Assembly: GCF_034928825.1 (NCBI RefSeq)
Contig: NZ_JAYFUL010000003.1
Span: 124,001-188,000, forward strand
Direction of reading: 5' to 3'
DNA from: Arcicella aquatica
GTDB lineage: Bacteria; Bacteroidota; Bacteroidia; Cytophagales; Spirosomataceae
DNA: 64,000 bases
Part shown: piece after piece, positions 44,842 through 54,128 of the stretch
Numbering within the stretch: position 1 is the stretch's first letter
Layout of the letters: the number at the start of each line of letters is the position of its first letter
Translations under genes and position numbers: made by a program
Notes under the pieces: model-generated
The model's input: only the letters and a program-made list of their open reading frames with translations
Databases searched by the model: none
Told to the model about the DNA's origin: nothing

Positions 44842-47514
44842 TTAAAATAATCCTAATTGCTCCCCTGTTGTGCCGTCACCAGATTCTGGAAAATCAATTT
44901 CTTCTGGCGCTATCAGCTTCGGCGGTTGTGTGCTAGCGTCTTTATTAGCCGAAGGTTCATCCAATTGTTTCACAGGCGTTTCTACAATTTTGGGTGCCAA
45001 AGGTGTAATATGCTGAACTTTAAAAGTAGATAATTTACTTCCCATGGCTTTCCAACCTCTTACTTCTGCTATTTCATCCAGATTGACTTCTTCTTTAATA
45101 ATTCCAGATTGATTATCTTTTTTATAAGACATTTCGATGCGTGGATATACGTCAACACTAGCAAAAGTCAGCTTAGAACCTTTTTCATCCGAAATAAACA
45201 AGAATTTTTTATCAATCGTGGTTGTCTCTATCCTGAAACGTTTTACATAATACAATTTAGACCCACCATCATAGTAAAGAGCCGTAATAATACCATCTGG
45301 AATAAATTTGGTCAACGAAACAATATCTTTTGACTCATAGCGGTTTGTTAGCTCAAAATTTGTCAATTCATATTGCCCATCTTTGTAGATAACCAAGATA
45401 TTATCTTTGGCATCAAAATTACCTAAATATTTACCATGCTCATCTCGATTGAGTCGCCCTACATTTTCGTCGTAGTAGATATCTACGCCACCTAAAGTGG
45501 AAAGCCCAGCAGATTTTAAGGTGATTTTTCTGATAGGATATTTCGTTAATAAATTACCCATCGAATCACGCCCTTTGATAAGCAACTCTTTGAAATCATA
45601 TTCAAATTGCTTGACTCTAGCAGTACTAGAGGCCGTCAAATTTATTTGAATGGTTTCTGCCTCTCCATTTTCATTGGCTGTGAAGTATAGAATTTTTGAC
45701 TTAGGATTACCTGCCGTTAAATCATATTCACGGTCACGCGTAACAGCCGTAACCTTGAAGCGTTTTACATACGAAATCCCTGTTTTTCCATCAAAATAGA
45801 CTAAATTATATACTTTTCTATCATCATTCTTTTTGAAAACAGATACATAAATAATGTCTTTTCCAACAAATACCTTTTCTTGTACTTTGGTCACCATACA
45901 GCGTCCGTCTTGTCTGAAAACGATGATATCATCAATATCCGAACAATCCATCACATACTCTTCTTTCTTCAAACCATAACCAATAAACCCACCGACACGG
46001 TCAACATATAGTTTCTGGTTGGCTGCTGCCACAACTGCCGCTGAAATGGTATTAAAGTTTCTGATTTCAGTTCTACGCTCACGACCTTTACCGTGTTTTT
46101 TCAGGATATTTTTGAAATAATCAATGGAGTAGCGAATGATGTTCGCAAGGTTATCCAATACCTCCGCCAATTCTTCTTGCAAGCGTTTCATGGCTTCGTC
46201 TGCCTTGAAACCATCATATTTAGATATACGTTTGATACGGATTTCTAATAATCTTAAAATATCCTCTTCAACTATTTCTCTGTAAAATTCGGGTTTGTAA
46301 GGGTCCAACGCTTTATCAACTGTAGCAATTACATCTTCAAATGTCTCGCATTCTTCAATTTGGCGATAAATACGATTTTCAATGAAGATTTTCTCAAGAG
46401 AGCTAAATAATAACTTCTCCATCAATTCATCTCTACGTATTTCTAACTCACGTTCTAACAGCTTTACAGTTTGTTGGGTACAAACTTTTAACACTTCAGA
46501 AACCCCCACAAAGTGAGGTTTATCGGCAATGATTACACAGGCATTCGGAGAGATTGAAATCTCACAATCGGTAAAAGCATACAAAGCATCAATCGTGACA
46601 TCTGGTGAAACCCCTGGTGCAAGCTGTACTTGTATTTCTACCTCTTTGGCAGTGTTATCAATTACTTTTTTGATTTTTATTTTCCCCGCATCATTCGCTT
46701 TGATGATAGACTCAATCAAATTGGTGGTAGTAGTAGAGAACGGAATATCCTTAATGACTAAGGTTTTCTTATCAAATTCTTCAATTTTGGCTCTTACCCT
46801 AATTTTCCCACCACGATGACCATCCTGATAATTGGAAACATCTATTGACCCGCCTGTCAAGAAGTCAGGGTATATTTCAAAAGGTTTGTTTTTTAGAATC
46901 GCTATGGAGGCTTCAATCAATTCAACAAAATTATGAGGCATAATTTTGGTTGAAAGCCCAACAGCAATACCTTCAACGCCATGTGCTAAAAGTAAAGGGA
47001 ATTTTACCGGAAGGGCAACTGGCTCACGTTTACGACCATCATAAGAAAGTTGCCAGTCGGTCGTCTGAGGGTTAAAGATTACATCAAGGGCAAATTTTGA
47101 GAGCCTAACTTCGATATAACGAGCAGCAGCAGCACCATCGCCAGTGCGGTAGTCTCCCCAGTTTCCTTGACAATCAAATACTAAATCTTTCTGACCTAGG
47201 TTAACCATGGCTTCATTAATAGAAGCATCACCATGAGGGTGATATTGCATCGTTTGTCCAATTACGTTTGCCACTTTGTTGAAACGACCATCGTCCATTT
47301 CTTTTAGGGCGTGTAATATACGGCGCTGAACAGGTTTTAATCCATCCTCAATTGCAGGTACAGCTCTTTCTAAAATTACATAAGAAGCATATTCTAAAAA
47401 CCAGTTTTCATACAATCCTGCTACAGCGACTTGCTGATGAAGGGCATCGTCTTGGGGATTATCGTTTGTGTTCTCTTCTAAATTTTCAGGCAGACTTTCG
47501 TTTTCCATTGACAC
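44842..47514 (-). CDS. parC: DNA topoisomerase IV subunit A
   Basis: An 890-residue type IIA topoisomerase A subunit that cuts and rejoins DNA to decatenate chromosomes. The N-terminal winged-helix part shows LKPVQRRILHALKEM and QTMQYHPHGDASINEAMV. The catalytic Tyr lies in AAARYIEVRL (about residue 138). A coiled-coil gate (about 370-470) and a C-terminal propeller follow. No clear GyrA box is seen, which favours ParC over GyrA. The partner parE is not in the window. The low-complexity acidic N-terminal tail (about 25 residues) and C-terminal tail are typical of Bacteroidota versions. MSMENES allows a start two codons later. Confidence 0.93.
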   Translation of the reverse strand: MSMENESLPENLEENTNDNPQDDALHQQVAVAGLYENWFLEYASYVILERAVPAIEDGLKPVQRRILHALKEMDDGRFNKVANVIGQTMQYHPHGDASINEAMVNLGQKDLVFDCQGNWGDYRTGDGAAAARYIEVRLSKFALDVIFNPQTTDWQLSYDGRKREPVALPVKFPLLLAHGVEGIAVGLSTKIMPHNFVELIEASIAILKNKPFEIYPDFLTGGSIDVSNYQDGHRGGKIRVRAKIEEFDKKTLVIKDIPFSTTTTNLIESIIKANDAGKIKIKKVIDNTAKEVEIQVQLAPGVSPDVTIDALYAFTDCEISISPNACVIIADKPHFVGVSEVLKVCTQQTVKLLERELEIRRDELMEKLLFSSLEKIFIENRIYRQIEECETFEDVIATVDKALDPYKPEFYREIVEEDILRLLEIRIKRISKYDGFKADEAMKRLQEELAEVLDNLANIIRYSIDYFKNILKKHGKGRERRTEIRNFNTISAAVVAAANQKLYVDRVGGFIGYGLKKEEYVMDCSDIDDIIVFRQDGRCMVTKVQEKVFVGKDIIYVSVFKKNDDRKVYNLVYFDGKTGISYVKRFKVTAVTRDREYDLTAGNPKSKILYFTANENGEAETIQINLTASSTARVKQFEYDFKELLIKGRDSMGNLLTKYPIRKITLKSAGLSTLGGVDIYYDENVGRLNRDEHGKYLGNFDAKDNILVIYKDGQYELTNFELTNRYESKDIVSLTKFIPDGIITALYYDGGSKLYYVKRFRIETTTIDKKFLFISDEKGSKLTFASVDVYPRIEMSYKKDNQSGIIKEEVNLDEIAEVRGWKAMGSKLSTFKVQHITPLAPKIVETPVKQLDEPSANKDASTQPPKLIAPEEIDFPESGDGTTGEQLGLF

Positions 47515-47700
47515 TTATTTTACTTCTCTACGTATTTTGTGGTATTTCAAAACCCTAATTTACATAAAAAAAGCTAAGAAAAAGCATCTGATACTGATAA
47601 CATCAATGAATTAATATAAGTGAAAGGTTATAACAGATGATAAATATTACCGCCTAATTGTGCTGGAATAAGCTAAGAAACCTAGATTTAATGATGAAAA

Positions 47701-49428
47701 TTACCGAACATTAATAGATTGAGGGGTAAAATGACAAACCAGTTGATTATTTATTTTTTGAATAATACCTATTTGATAAGTGTTTTTTTCAAAAGAATCG
47801 AGCAAGACAGAAGTACTAAACCCTTTTGTGAAGTAAGGTTCCAATTGCATGAATCTTCGTCTGCCAGACTTTTGATGAAGGACAGGATAAATATACGTAT
47901 TTTTGGAAGATTTGAAGACCACAAAAGCCTGACCGTCATAGGGTAGAGTAGTATTTTTTAACATTACTCTTGGTAAGTAATGCGATTCTTTAGCATCTAA
48001 CATTAATAACGAATCTTTTGATATCACAAGGTTATATTGACTTGAAAAATCTGGTATTTGGTTAGCAGCATTGAAAATGCTTGGTTGTAAAAAGTTGTCG
48101 GGAAAAACACTTACACCATTTTGGAAAGATTGTGCCAAAACATCTCTGATATTTCTATTAAATGATGCTGCGTTTTCTACTGTGATTTTATCGTGTTGAT
48201 AATTGAATGCTTCAGCTTGATTTAAATACTTTATATAGATGATTCTGTCGAAATTTTGATACCAAGAGAAAGCATTAAAGACTATCCCTAAGATTAAAAA
48301 ACTACCAACAATTGATCTTTTAAAGGTAGGTAAGTAATACAATAAGGTACAGTAGAATAACACAAAAAGAATAAATGAGTTATGTAAATACCTATTAGCA
48401 AAACTAGATTCCAGTCCCGACCACGACCTACTCAAAGTGACCAAAAGTGCTGTGATGGTAAAGAATATAAAATATGCTAACAAAAAATGACCATTTACTG
48501 ATGATTCCTTTGCTTGAATAGTTGAGTGTTTTTTGTTGAATAAAGTTAACGTTTCGTGATAGGTCAATCTTAGGTTAAAAAATAGCAAGGTGACAAATAC
48601 AATAAACCCAAGTGTGATTGCTTGATAATATGTTTCTAATCTGTGTGAAATAATAGAAACAAAACTTCCCCAAAAACCACCAAAACATAAGGCTAACCTC
48701 GTTGGGTCGCTTAAACTACCTGCTAGATTTGAGTTCTGTCCGTTCTGATAGCCCCAAAAGTAAATCATTGCGACAAAAATCATTAGGCATATCCAAATAA
48801 TTAATTGCTTAAATCTTTTTTGAAAAAGAAGTATTAAGGCAACTACGGGAAAACTAAACAAGCCATTCCCATGTGTAAATGTCAAGACTAAGACTAATAT
48901 TATGGAAATCCAAAAGTATTTTGGTGAGAAAAAGCAAACACTATAAAACAAAAGCATCGCCCAGAAAATATTCCCAACTTGTTGTAATGTCGAAATCGTC
49001 CAAAGATAATTATCGGTAGAAGCAGGCTGAAATATGATAAAGGCAATGGGTACAACATAGATGATGCTAAGTTTTAACCTTTTTATGAACAAGCTAAATA
49101 TTATAAAAATGCCCAAGTAGTATAAAGTAGCTACGGTGTTCAAAACTTTCCAGTCGATATGACCTTGTAAATAGCAATCTATCAGTACAAAAAGCCTTGG
49201 AAAAACAATACGGTGTTCGTTATGTAAACTCCAAAGTGCTTGCAGTTTTTCAGTGAAGGTTAATAAAGGGTTATAAGCAGTATTTACGAAACTGAGGAGG
49301 TGGTAATCGTCCTGAAAAAAGAAATTGTATGAGTTGGAGTAACAAACAGAGTAATAAATACCAACAATTAAAATAATTGAAAGATATGCTATTGAATTAA
49401 CAAAAACTGTGGGCTTTTTTAGCATCAT
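47701..49428 (-). CDS. Polytopic membrane protein, possible GT-C-type glycosyltransferase
   Basis: A 575-residue protein with about eleven hydrophobic helices in the first 400 residues and a soluble C-terminal part. The first periplasmic loop contains FFQDDYHLLSFV (about residues 35-47) and HNEHRIVFPRL. An acidic pair early in the first loop is typical of GT-C lipid-phosphate-sugar glycosyltransferases. I cannot place it in a named family. It is alone, with 72 nt to the Nudix gene upstream on the same strand. Confidence 0.7.
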   Translation of the reverse strand: MMLKKPTVFVNSIAYLSIILIVGIYYSVCYSNSYNFFFQDDYHLLSFVNTAYNPLLTFTEKLQALWSLHNEHRIVFPRLFVLIDCYLQGHIDWKVLNTVATLYYLGIFIIFSLFIKRLKLSIIYVVPIAFIIFQPASTDNYLWTISTLQQVGNIFWAMLLFYSVCFFSPKYFWISIILVLVLTFTHGNGLFSFPVVALILLFQKRFKQLIIWICLMIFVAMIYFWGYQNGQNSNLAGSLSDPTRLALCFGGFWGSFVSIISHRLETYYQAITLGFIVFVTLLFFNLRLTYHETLTLFNKKHSTIQAKESSVNGHFLLAYFIFFTITALLVTLSRSWSGLESSFANRYLHNSFILFVLFYCTLLYYLPTFKRSIVGSFLILGIVFNAFSWYQNFDRIIYIKYLNQAEAFNYQHDKITVENAASFNRNIRDVLAQSFQNGVSVFPDNFLQPSIFNAANQIPDFSSQYNLVISKDSLLMLDAKESHYLPRVMLKNTTLPYDGQAFVVFKSSKNTYIYPVLHQKSGRRRFMQLEPYFTKGFSTSVLLDSFEKNTYQIGIIQKINNQLVCHFTPQSINVR

Positions 49429-49500
49429 AGGTACTTAGGAATAGTTTACTTAAAGTTAATGATAGTAAGGAAATTTAGTGTTATAGAGGTATTATTTTAC

Positions 49501-50136
49501 TTAAATAGATTCAACCACATCTATTAATTCAGCAATCATCATGGCTGTAGCTCCCCATACAGTATGTTCTTGGATATTATAAAAGGGTGCATCTACTTCA
49601 ATATCTCTGACATTAATAATTGTCCTGCCAATAATACTAGGGTTTAACATCTCTTCTAAGGATACTTCAACTACCTTATCCACTTCACGGGCATCAGGAT
49701 AAAAATCGGGCTTATGAGGGATAAATCCTATGACTGGTTGCACATAGAAATTGGAAGCAGGAATAAAAAGCTTGGTGAGTGTACCCAATACTTTTACATC
49801 AGTCAGACGCACCCCAATTTCTTCTTGAGCTTCCCTCATGGCTGTTCTTACAAGATTTTCGTCTTCTTTTTCAGCTCTACCTCCCGGAAAAGCCATTTGT
49901 CCTCCATGTACTCCATCATATTGTGGACGAAGTATCAGGGGAATGTATATATTATTATTGTGAGGATAAAATAAAATTAAAACTGCGCTTTCTCTTGTTC
50001 GTTCGCTCGGTGAAGGCATCTTCAATTTTAATCTTGAATCAGAAAGCATTTTTTCATGAGCAATTCTTCCGGGCAAAGGTTCTTGAAGCCGTTTTTTTAT
50101 TTTTTCAGTAAAGGGTACAAAACCTATCATAGGCAT
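49501..50136 (-). CDS. Nudix hydrolase, probable CoA pyrophosphatase
   Basis: A 211-residue Nudix protein. The Nudix box is GGRAEKEDENLVRTAM followed by REAQEEIGV (about residues 89-113). Just before it, LRPQYDGVHGGQMAFPGG matches the NuCoA motif found in CoA pyrophosphatases (NudL type), which split CoA into phosphopantetheine and 3',5'-ADP with Mg2+ or Mn2+. The length is as expected. It is cytoplasmic. It lies between the membrane protein and the flavoprotein, and all three are on the - strand. Confidence 0.9.
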   Translation of the reverse strand: MPMIGFVPFTEKIKKRLQEPLPGRIAHEKMLSDSRLKLKMPSPSERTRESAVLILFYPHNNNIYIPLILRPQYDGVHGGQMAFPGGRAEKEDENLVRTAMREAQEEIGVRLTDVKVLGTLTKLFIPASNFYVQPVIGFIPHKPDFYPDAREVDKVVEVSLEEMLNPSIIGRTIINVRDIEVDAPFYNIQEHTVWGATAMMIAELIDVVESI

Positions 50137-50240
50137 TTGTATTTTTTAAAAGTGAGACGCTAATTGATAAGTTGTATAATCTTTCCGTTAAATGAAGGAT
50201 GATATTTAATTAGTAAATTAACATTAAATTATCATACAAA

Positions 50241-51815
50241 TTAACTTTTAGCGTAATTTTCAATCAATTTTTCGGCACAACGCTCACCATCCATTGCAGC
50301 CGACATGATTCCTCCTGCATAACCAGCACCTTCGCCACAAGGATATAACCTCTTTATTGTTAGATGTTCTAAATTTTCTTTGTCTCTCGGAATACGAACA
50401 GGAGAGGATGTTCTACTTTCGATACCAATGATTTGCCCTTGGTTAGAAGCATAATTCCTCATTTTCTTACCAAATTGTTGTAGTCCATCCTGCAAAGGTT
50501 TTCCGATAAAATCTGGAAGTACCTCCAACATATCCATTGATTGTAAACCCGGCTGATAAGATGTTTCTAGCAGGTTTTTGGATGTATGTTGCTTGATAAA
50601 ATCATGTACCAGTTGTGCAGGTGCAGTTTGACCTCCACCTGTCATTTGACAAGCTTTTTGTTCAAGTTCTCTTTGTAATTGCAAGCCTGCCAAGGCTCCG
50701 TATTCTTTGTATGGCAAAACGTCTATTTCGTTGATAGCTACTACCATGCCTGAATTAGCAAAATAGGAGTCACGACGAGAAGGCGACATTCCGTTTACAA
50801 CCAATTCACCAGGTGCTGTGGCTGCTGGAACAATAAATCCACCCGGACACATACAAAACGAAAATACACCCCTTTGAACACCTTTATGAAAGGTTTGGGC
50901 TACCAAACTATAGGAAGCCGCAGGCAAATATTTCCCGCGGTCTTTACAATTGTATTGCAATGAATCTATCAAAGATTGAGGATGTTCAATCCTTACACCC
51001 ATTGCATAAGGTTTGGATTCAATCAATACATCTCTTTTCTGACATAATTCAAAAATATCTCTGGCTGAGTGACCAGTTGCTAGAATTACACCAATACCTG
51101 AAATCTCTCTGTCATCCTCTAAAACAACGCCTCTGATTTCCTTTTGTTGAATAATAAAGTCAACTACTTTAGTATTGAAATGTACTTCTCCACCAGCCTT
51201 TAGAATACTTTCTCTGAGGTCAGCAACTAACTGTGGTAATTTATTCGTACCTATATGAGGGTGAGCATCCACTAGTATTTCTTCAGTAGCACCATGCGCC
51301 ACGAAAATTTCAAGTACCCTACGGATATCCCCCCTTTTTTTACTTCGAGTATAAAGTTTCCCATCAGAATATGTACCCGCACCACCTTCGCCAAAGCAAT
51401 AGTTTGATTCTGGATTTACAATATGTTCTTTATTGATAGCCGCTAAGTCTCTTCTTCTAGCCCTAACGTCTTTGCCACGTTCTAATAGAATAGGTTTTAT
51501 ACCCAGCTCAATCATTCTTAGTGCTGCGAATAAGCCAGCAGGACCTGCACCAATGATGATAGCTTGTTGAGCCTTAGAAACATCCTGATAATTTTTCTGA
51601 AATGCTATTCTTGAAGGAGGTGTTTCATCTAAGAATACTTCTGCTTCTATATTTACCTTTACTTGTCGACCACGGGCATCAATAGACCTCTTTAATGGAC
51701 GAATAATGGCATCAGCATCAGCAGGAAAATGTAATAATTGACTTAAATGATTTTTGAGGTTTTCTTGGTCAAAAGCTATTTCTGGCTCTAAAACTAATGA
51801 TATATGTTTTTTCAT
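50241..51815 (-). CDS. FAD-dependent oxidoreductase of the COG2509 type
   Basis: A 524-residue flavoprotein. An N-terminal about 85-residue ferredoxin-like domain (LKRSIDARGRQVKVNIE) precedes the dinucleotide-binding motif AIIIGAGPAGLFAALRMIELG (seen from about residue 86), then LERGKDVRARRRD and CFGEGGAGTYSDGKL. The C-terminal part ends with YPCGEGAGYAGGIMSAAMDG. These are the marks of the uncharacterised COG2509 FAD-dependent dehydrogenases. The physiological substrate is unknown. Confidence 0.9.
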   Translation of the reverse strand: MKKHISLVLEPEIAFDQENLKNHLSQLLHFPADADAIIRPLKRSIDARGRQVKVNIEAEVFLDETPPSRIAFQKNYQDVSKAQQAIIIGAGPAGLFAALRMIELGIKPILLERGKDVRARRRDLAAINKEHIVNPESNYCFGEGGAGTYSDGKLYTRSKKRGDIRRVLEIFVAHGATEEILVDAHPHIGTNKLPQLVADLRESILKAGGEVHFNTKVVDFIIQQKEIRGVVLEDDREISGIGVILATGHSARDIFELCQKRDVLIESKPYAMGVRIEHPQSLIDSLQYNCKDRGKYLPAASYSLVAQTFHKGVQRGVFSFCMCPGGFIVPAATAPGELVVNGMSPSRRDSYFANSGMVVAINEIDVLPYKEYGALAGLQLQRELEQKACQMTGGGQTAPAQLVHDFIKQHTSKNLLETSYQPGLQSMDMLEVLPDFIGKPLQDGLQQFGKKMRNYASNQGQIIGIESRTSSPVRIPRDKENLEHLTIKRLYPCGEGAGYAGGIMSAAMDGERCAEKLIENYAKS

Positions 51816-51893
51816 GATTGTAAGGTATTTATCCTTAAATGAATAATAAAATCTTTATAATAATGTTATTCGAATGATGTCTTCACAAAAGAC

Positions 51894-51939
51894 AATAAAA
51901 ATCCCGTAAGGTTTTTGCATAGAAAAATACTTACGGGAT
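51894..51939 (-). terminator. Terminator of the small lipoprotein gene
   Basis: ATCCCGTAAG (51901-51910) and CTTACGGGAT (51930-51939) form a perfect 10-bp stem. On the - strand it is followed by TTTTATTGTC, directly after the stop at 51950. Confidence 0.85.
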
Positions 51940-51949
51940 AGAGAAAATC

Positions 51950-52390
51950 TTATTTAAAAGGAATGAATTCCATATTAATGGGTACTGTTACTCCTGCATA
52001 AACGATGTTATTTCTTAATATCATTTTTTGCTTAGTAAGCGAAACAACATTAAAAGTGCCATCTAATCCTTGTATATTGATTTTTAGCTTTGTATCATTC
52101 TCGATTAACTCCCAAGACCCATAGGCCTGTGCCTGCTTAGAAACTTTATCATATGAACGCACCATGAATGTTTTATCAAAAACATACGTAAGTTCTCCAA
52201 TCAATTTTGAATTCCCTCCAAATAATGTAGGGTCAACTACTGTACCATCAGTAGTAGTAAAACGGTCAACTTGCCATTCAGAAGACTGAATAACGGTAAC
52301 TTTGGACTCAGTAGGGTTAACATTATTATCAGAGCAAGCAAAAGTAAGAATTGCAAAAAGGCTTAATAAGAGGAAATTCTTTAGTTTCAT
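51950..52390 (-). CDS. Small lipoprotein, lipocalin-like
   Basis: A 146-residue protein with a lipoprotein signal peptide (MKLKNFLLLSLFAILTFAC, lipobox Cys at residue 19). The mature part (WQVDRFTTTDGTVVDPTLFG, then YGSWELIENDTKLKINIQGL) has the alternating beta pattern of lipocalin-like/META-type domains found in many small Bacteroidota lipoproteins. It probably sits on the inner leaflet of the outer membrane or on the surface. No function can be assigned. It is divergent from the T9SS protein gene. Confidence 0.8.
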   Translation of the reverse strand: MKLKNFLLLSLFAILTFACSDNNVNPTESKVTVIQSSEWQVDRFTTTDGTVVDPTLFGGNSKLIGELTYVFDKTFMVRSYDKVSKQAQAYGSWELIENDTKLKINIQGLDGTFNVVSLTKQKMILRNNIVYAGVTVPINMEFIPFK

Positions 52391-52505
52391 GTTGTTGGGA
52401 GTTTAAAAATTCAATAATCGAATTTTTCTTTAGCAAAGTTAATTGTTTTCTTCCGAAATTGCCAGAAGTTATACTTTGAACACTATTAAAATACATTAAA
52501 GAAAC

Positions 52506-54128
52506 GTGCAAAATAGGTCTTTTATTACATTATTCTGTTTACTATTTGGTCGATTAGCTTTTGCGCAATCCGACTGCCAACCTAGTTTTCAGTACACACC
52601 ATCTACCCAGAATGGTGTAATTAATTGGGGACAGTTTCCTGAGTTTTCATTGCCATTTAAAATTGTCTATAATGGACCTAGATTCAAAGATGCCGACCGT
52701 CTTCCTCTGAAACATGGCTTTACACATTTGGCGAATTTTACAGCGGCAGATGTTAATTTACCCCAACAAAATAGAGCAATTCTGTGGGGGGGCGTAGCCA
52801 GTTTGGCTGGTCAGCCTTGGTATGAAATAGAAAGCCCTTGGGCAAATGATTTAACCAAATACAAGCAGAAATGGACTGACGATATGAAAGGAATGGCAGG
52901 GCTTTTTACCGATACACAAGGAAAAGCAATGCCCAATTTAGATATTCTGATGTTGGATATAGAACGAGAAATTCCTACTGATCCAAGTATTCGGGGCTTA
53001 AAAAGCAACCAAAGTATTCCTGCTCAATACCGTGCTTTATCTGACATTGATTTTACCGAACGCTACAAACGTGATTTATCAAAGCTATATGCTGAACCAA
53101 TTACTTACCTTCAGCAAAATAGCATTCCGTCAACTACGAATTTTGCTTCCTATTCAGATGCTCCCATTAAAAATACAGAATTCCCTTTAAACTATACTTG
53201 GCAAGAATGGCTGACGAGCGATAAGGTGTTGAATTATTATATGAAAGATACAATTACCAACCAAACAGGAGGGAAGTTCTATCAACAAAATACCTTTTTA
53301 GCTCCATCGGCTTATTTTTGTTATGAATATAGCTCATTGCCTTATCCTAACATCGCTTATCAATTATTTCAAATTGAAGCCAATGTTGCTCGAAGTAACA
53401 AAGACGTAATGTTGTTTCAGTGGCTCACTTATAACAAATGTCAGCCAAGTTCTACTTATGGTTTTAATGTCAATATAAAAAAATACTTAGCCGAGGCACA
53501 AGGCATTTTCCCTTTTTTCTCAGGAGCTAAAGGGCTGTGGCTGTGGGAAGGGCCATCTACACCCGATACTGTCAATTACTCAATCTATGAATCTTATATT
53601 TATGGATTATACAGACTATCTCAATTCAAAGACTTCTTTACTGGGAATTATCGTTTAGTAATTCCTAAAACCGCTTATGACCATTTTAAAGATCAAGATG
53701 CTGTTTGGAGAGGAGTTGTGAAAGGGAATGAAATTTTGATTGCTGCCATAAACGAATTTGCAAGTGATGGAGCTACAACAGAATTAACCGTTCGTTATGG
53801 AGATTGGTCACAAAAAATCACTTTAAAAGGTAAAGAAACTTTTTTGTGTAAGTTTACCTTGCCAGATTTACAAAACAACTATGTGCTTTATCCTAACCCA
53901 AGCAATGGTAAATATACCTTTGAATATTATGGAGAAGGTTACCTGAAGGGCGATTTTAAAATTTTCGATGCCTTAGGAAGGGAAGTGTATTCAGAGAACT
54001 ATACTCCAGCCTCAAGTTATATTTCAAGGAAAAAAGAATTTGACTTAAAGCAACCTTCGGGGACTTATATATTGAAATATGTAGAAGGAGAGAAGAGTAT
54101 TATCAAAAAAATTATTATTAATCAATGA
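52506..54128 (+). CDS. T9SS-exported protein with a C-terminal sorting domain, possible glycosidase-like barrel
   Basis: A 540-residue protein starting at GTG, with a signal peptide (SFITLFCLLFGRLAFAQ). The last about 80 residues are a type A Por sorting domain (VLYPNPSNGKYTFEYYG, then PSGTYILKYV), which directs export by the type IX secretion system to the surface. The large middle part contains LDILMLDIERE (about residue 155), like the acid end of a beta strand in TIM-barrel glycosidases, but I recognise no family. Its stop codon overlaps the next start (ATGA), so the two genes are translationally coupled. Confidence 0.85.
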   Translation: MQNRSFITLFCLLFGRLAFAQSDCQPSFQYTPSTQNGVINWGQFPEFSLPFKIVYNGPRFKDADRLPLKHGFTHLANFTAADVNLPQQNRAILWGGVASLAGQPWYEIESPWANDLTKYKQKWTDDMKGMAGLFTDTQGKAMPNLDILMLDIEREIPTDPSIRGLKSNQSIPAQYRALSDIDFTERYKRDLSKLYAEPITYLQQNSIPSTTNFASYSDAPIKNTEFPLNYTWQEWLTSDKVLNYYMKDTITNQTGGKFYQQNTFLAPSAYFCYEYSSLPYPNIAYQLFQIEANVARSNKDVMLFQWLTYNKCQPSSTYGFNVNIKKYLAEAQGIFPFFSGAKGLWLWEGPSTPDTVNYSIYESYIYGLYRLSQFKDFFTGNYRLVIPKTAYDHFKDQDAVWRGVVKGNEILIAAINEFASDGATTELTVRYGDWSQKITLKGKETFLCKFTLPDLQNNYVLYPNPSNGKYTFEYYGEGYLKGDFKIFDALGREVYSENYTPASSYISRKKEFDLKQPSGTYILKYVEGEKSIIKKIIINQ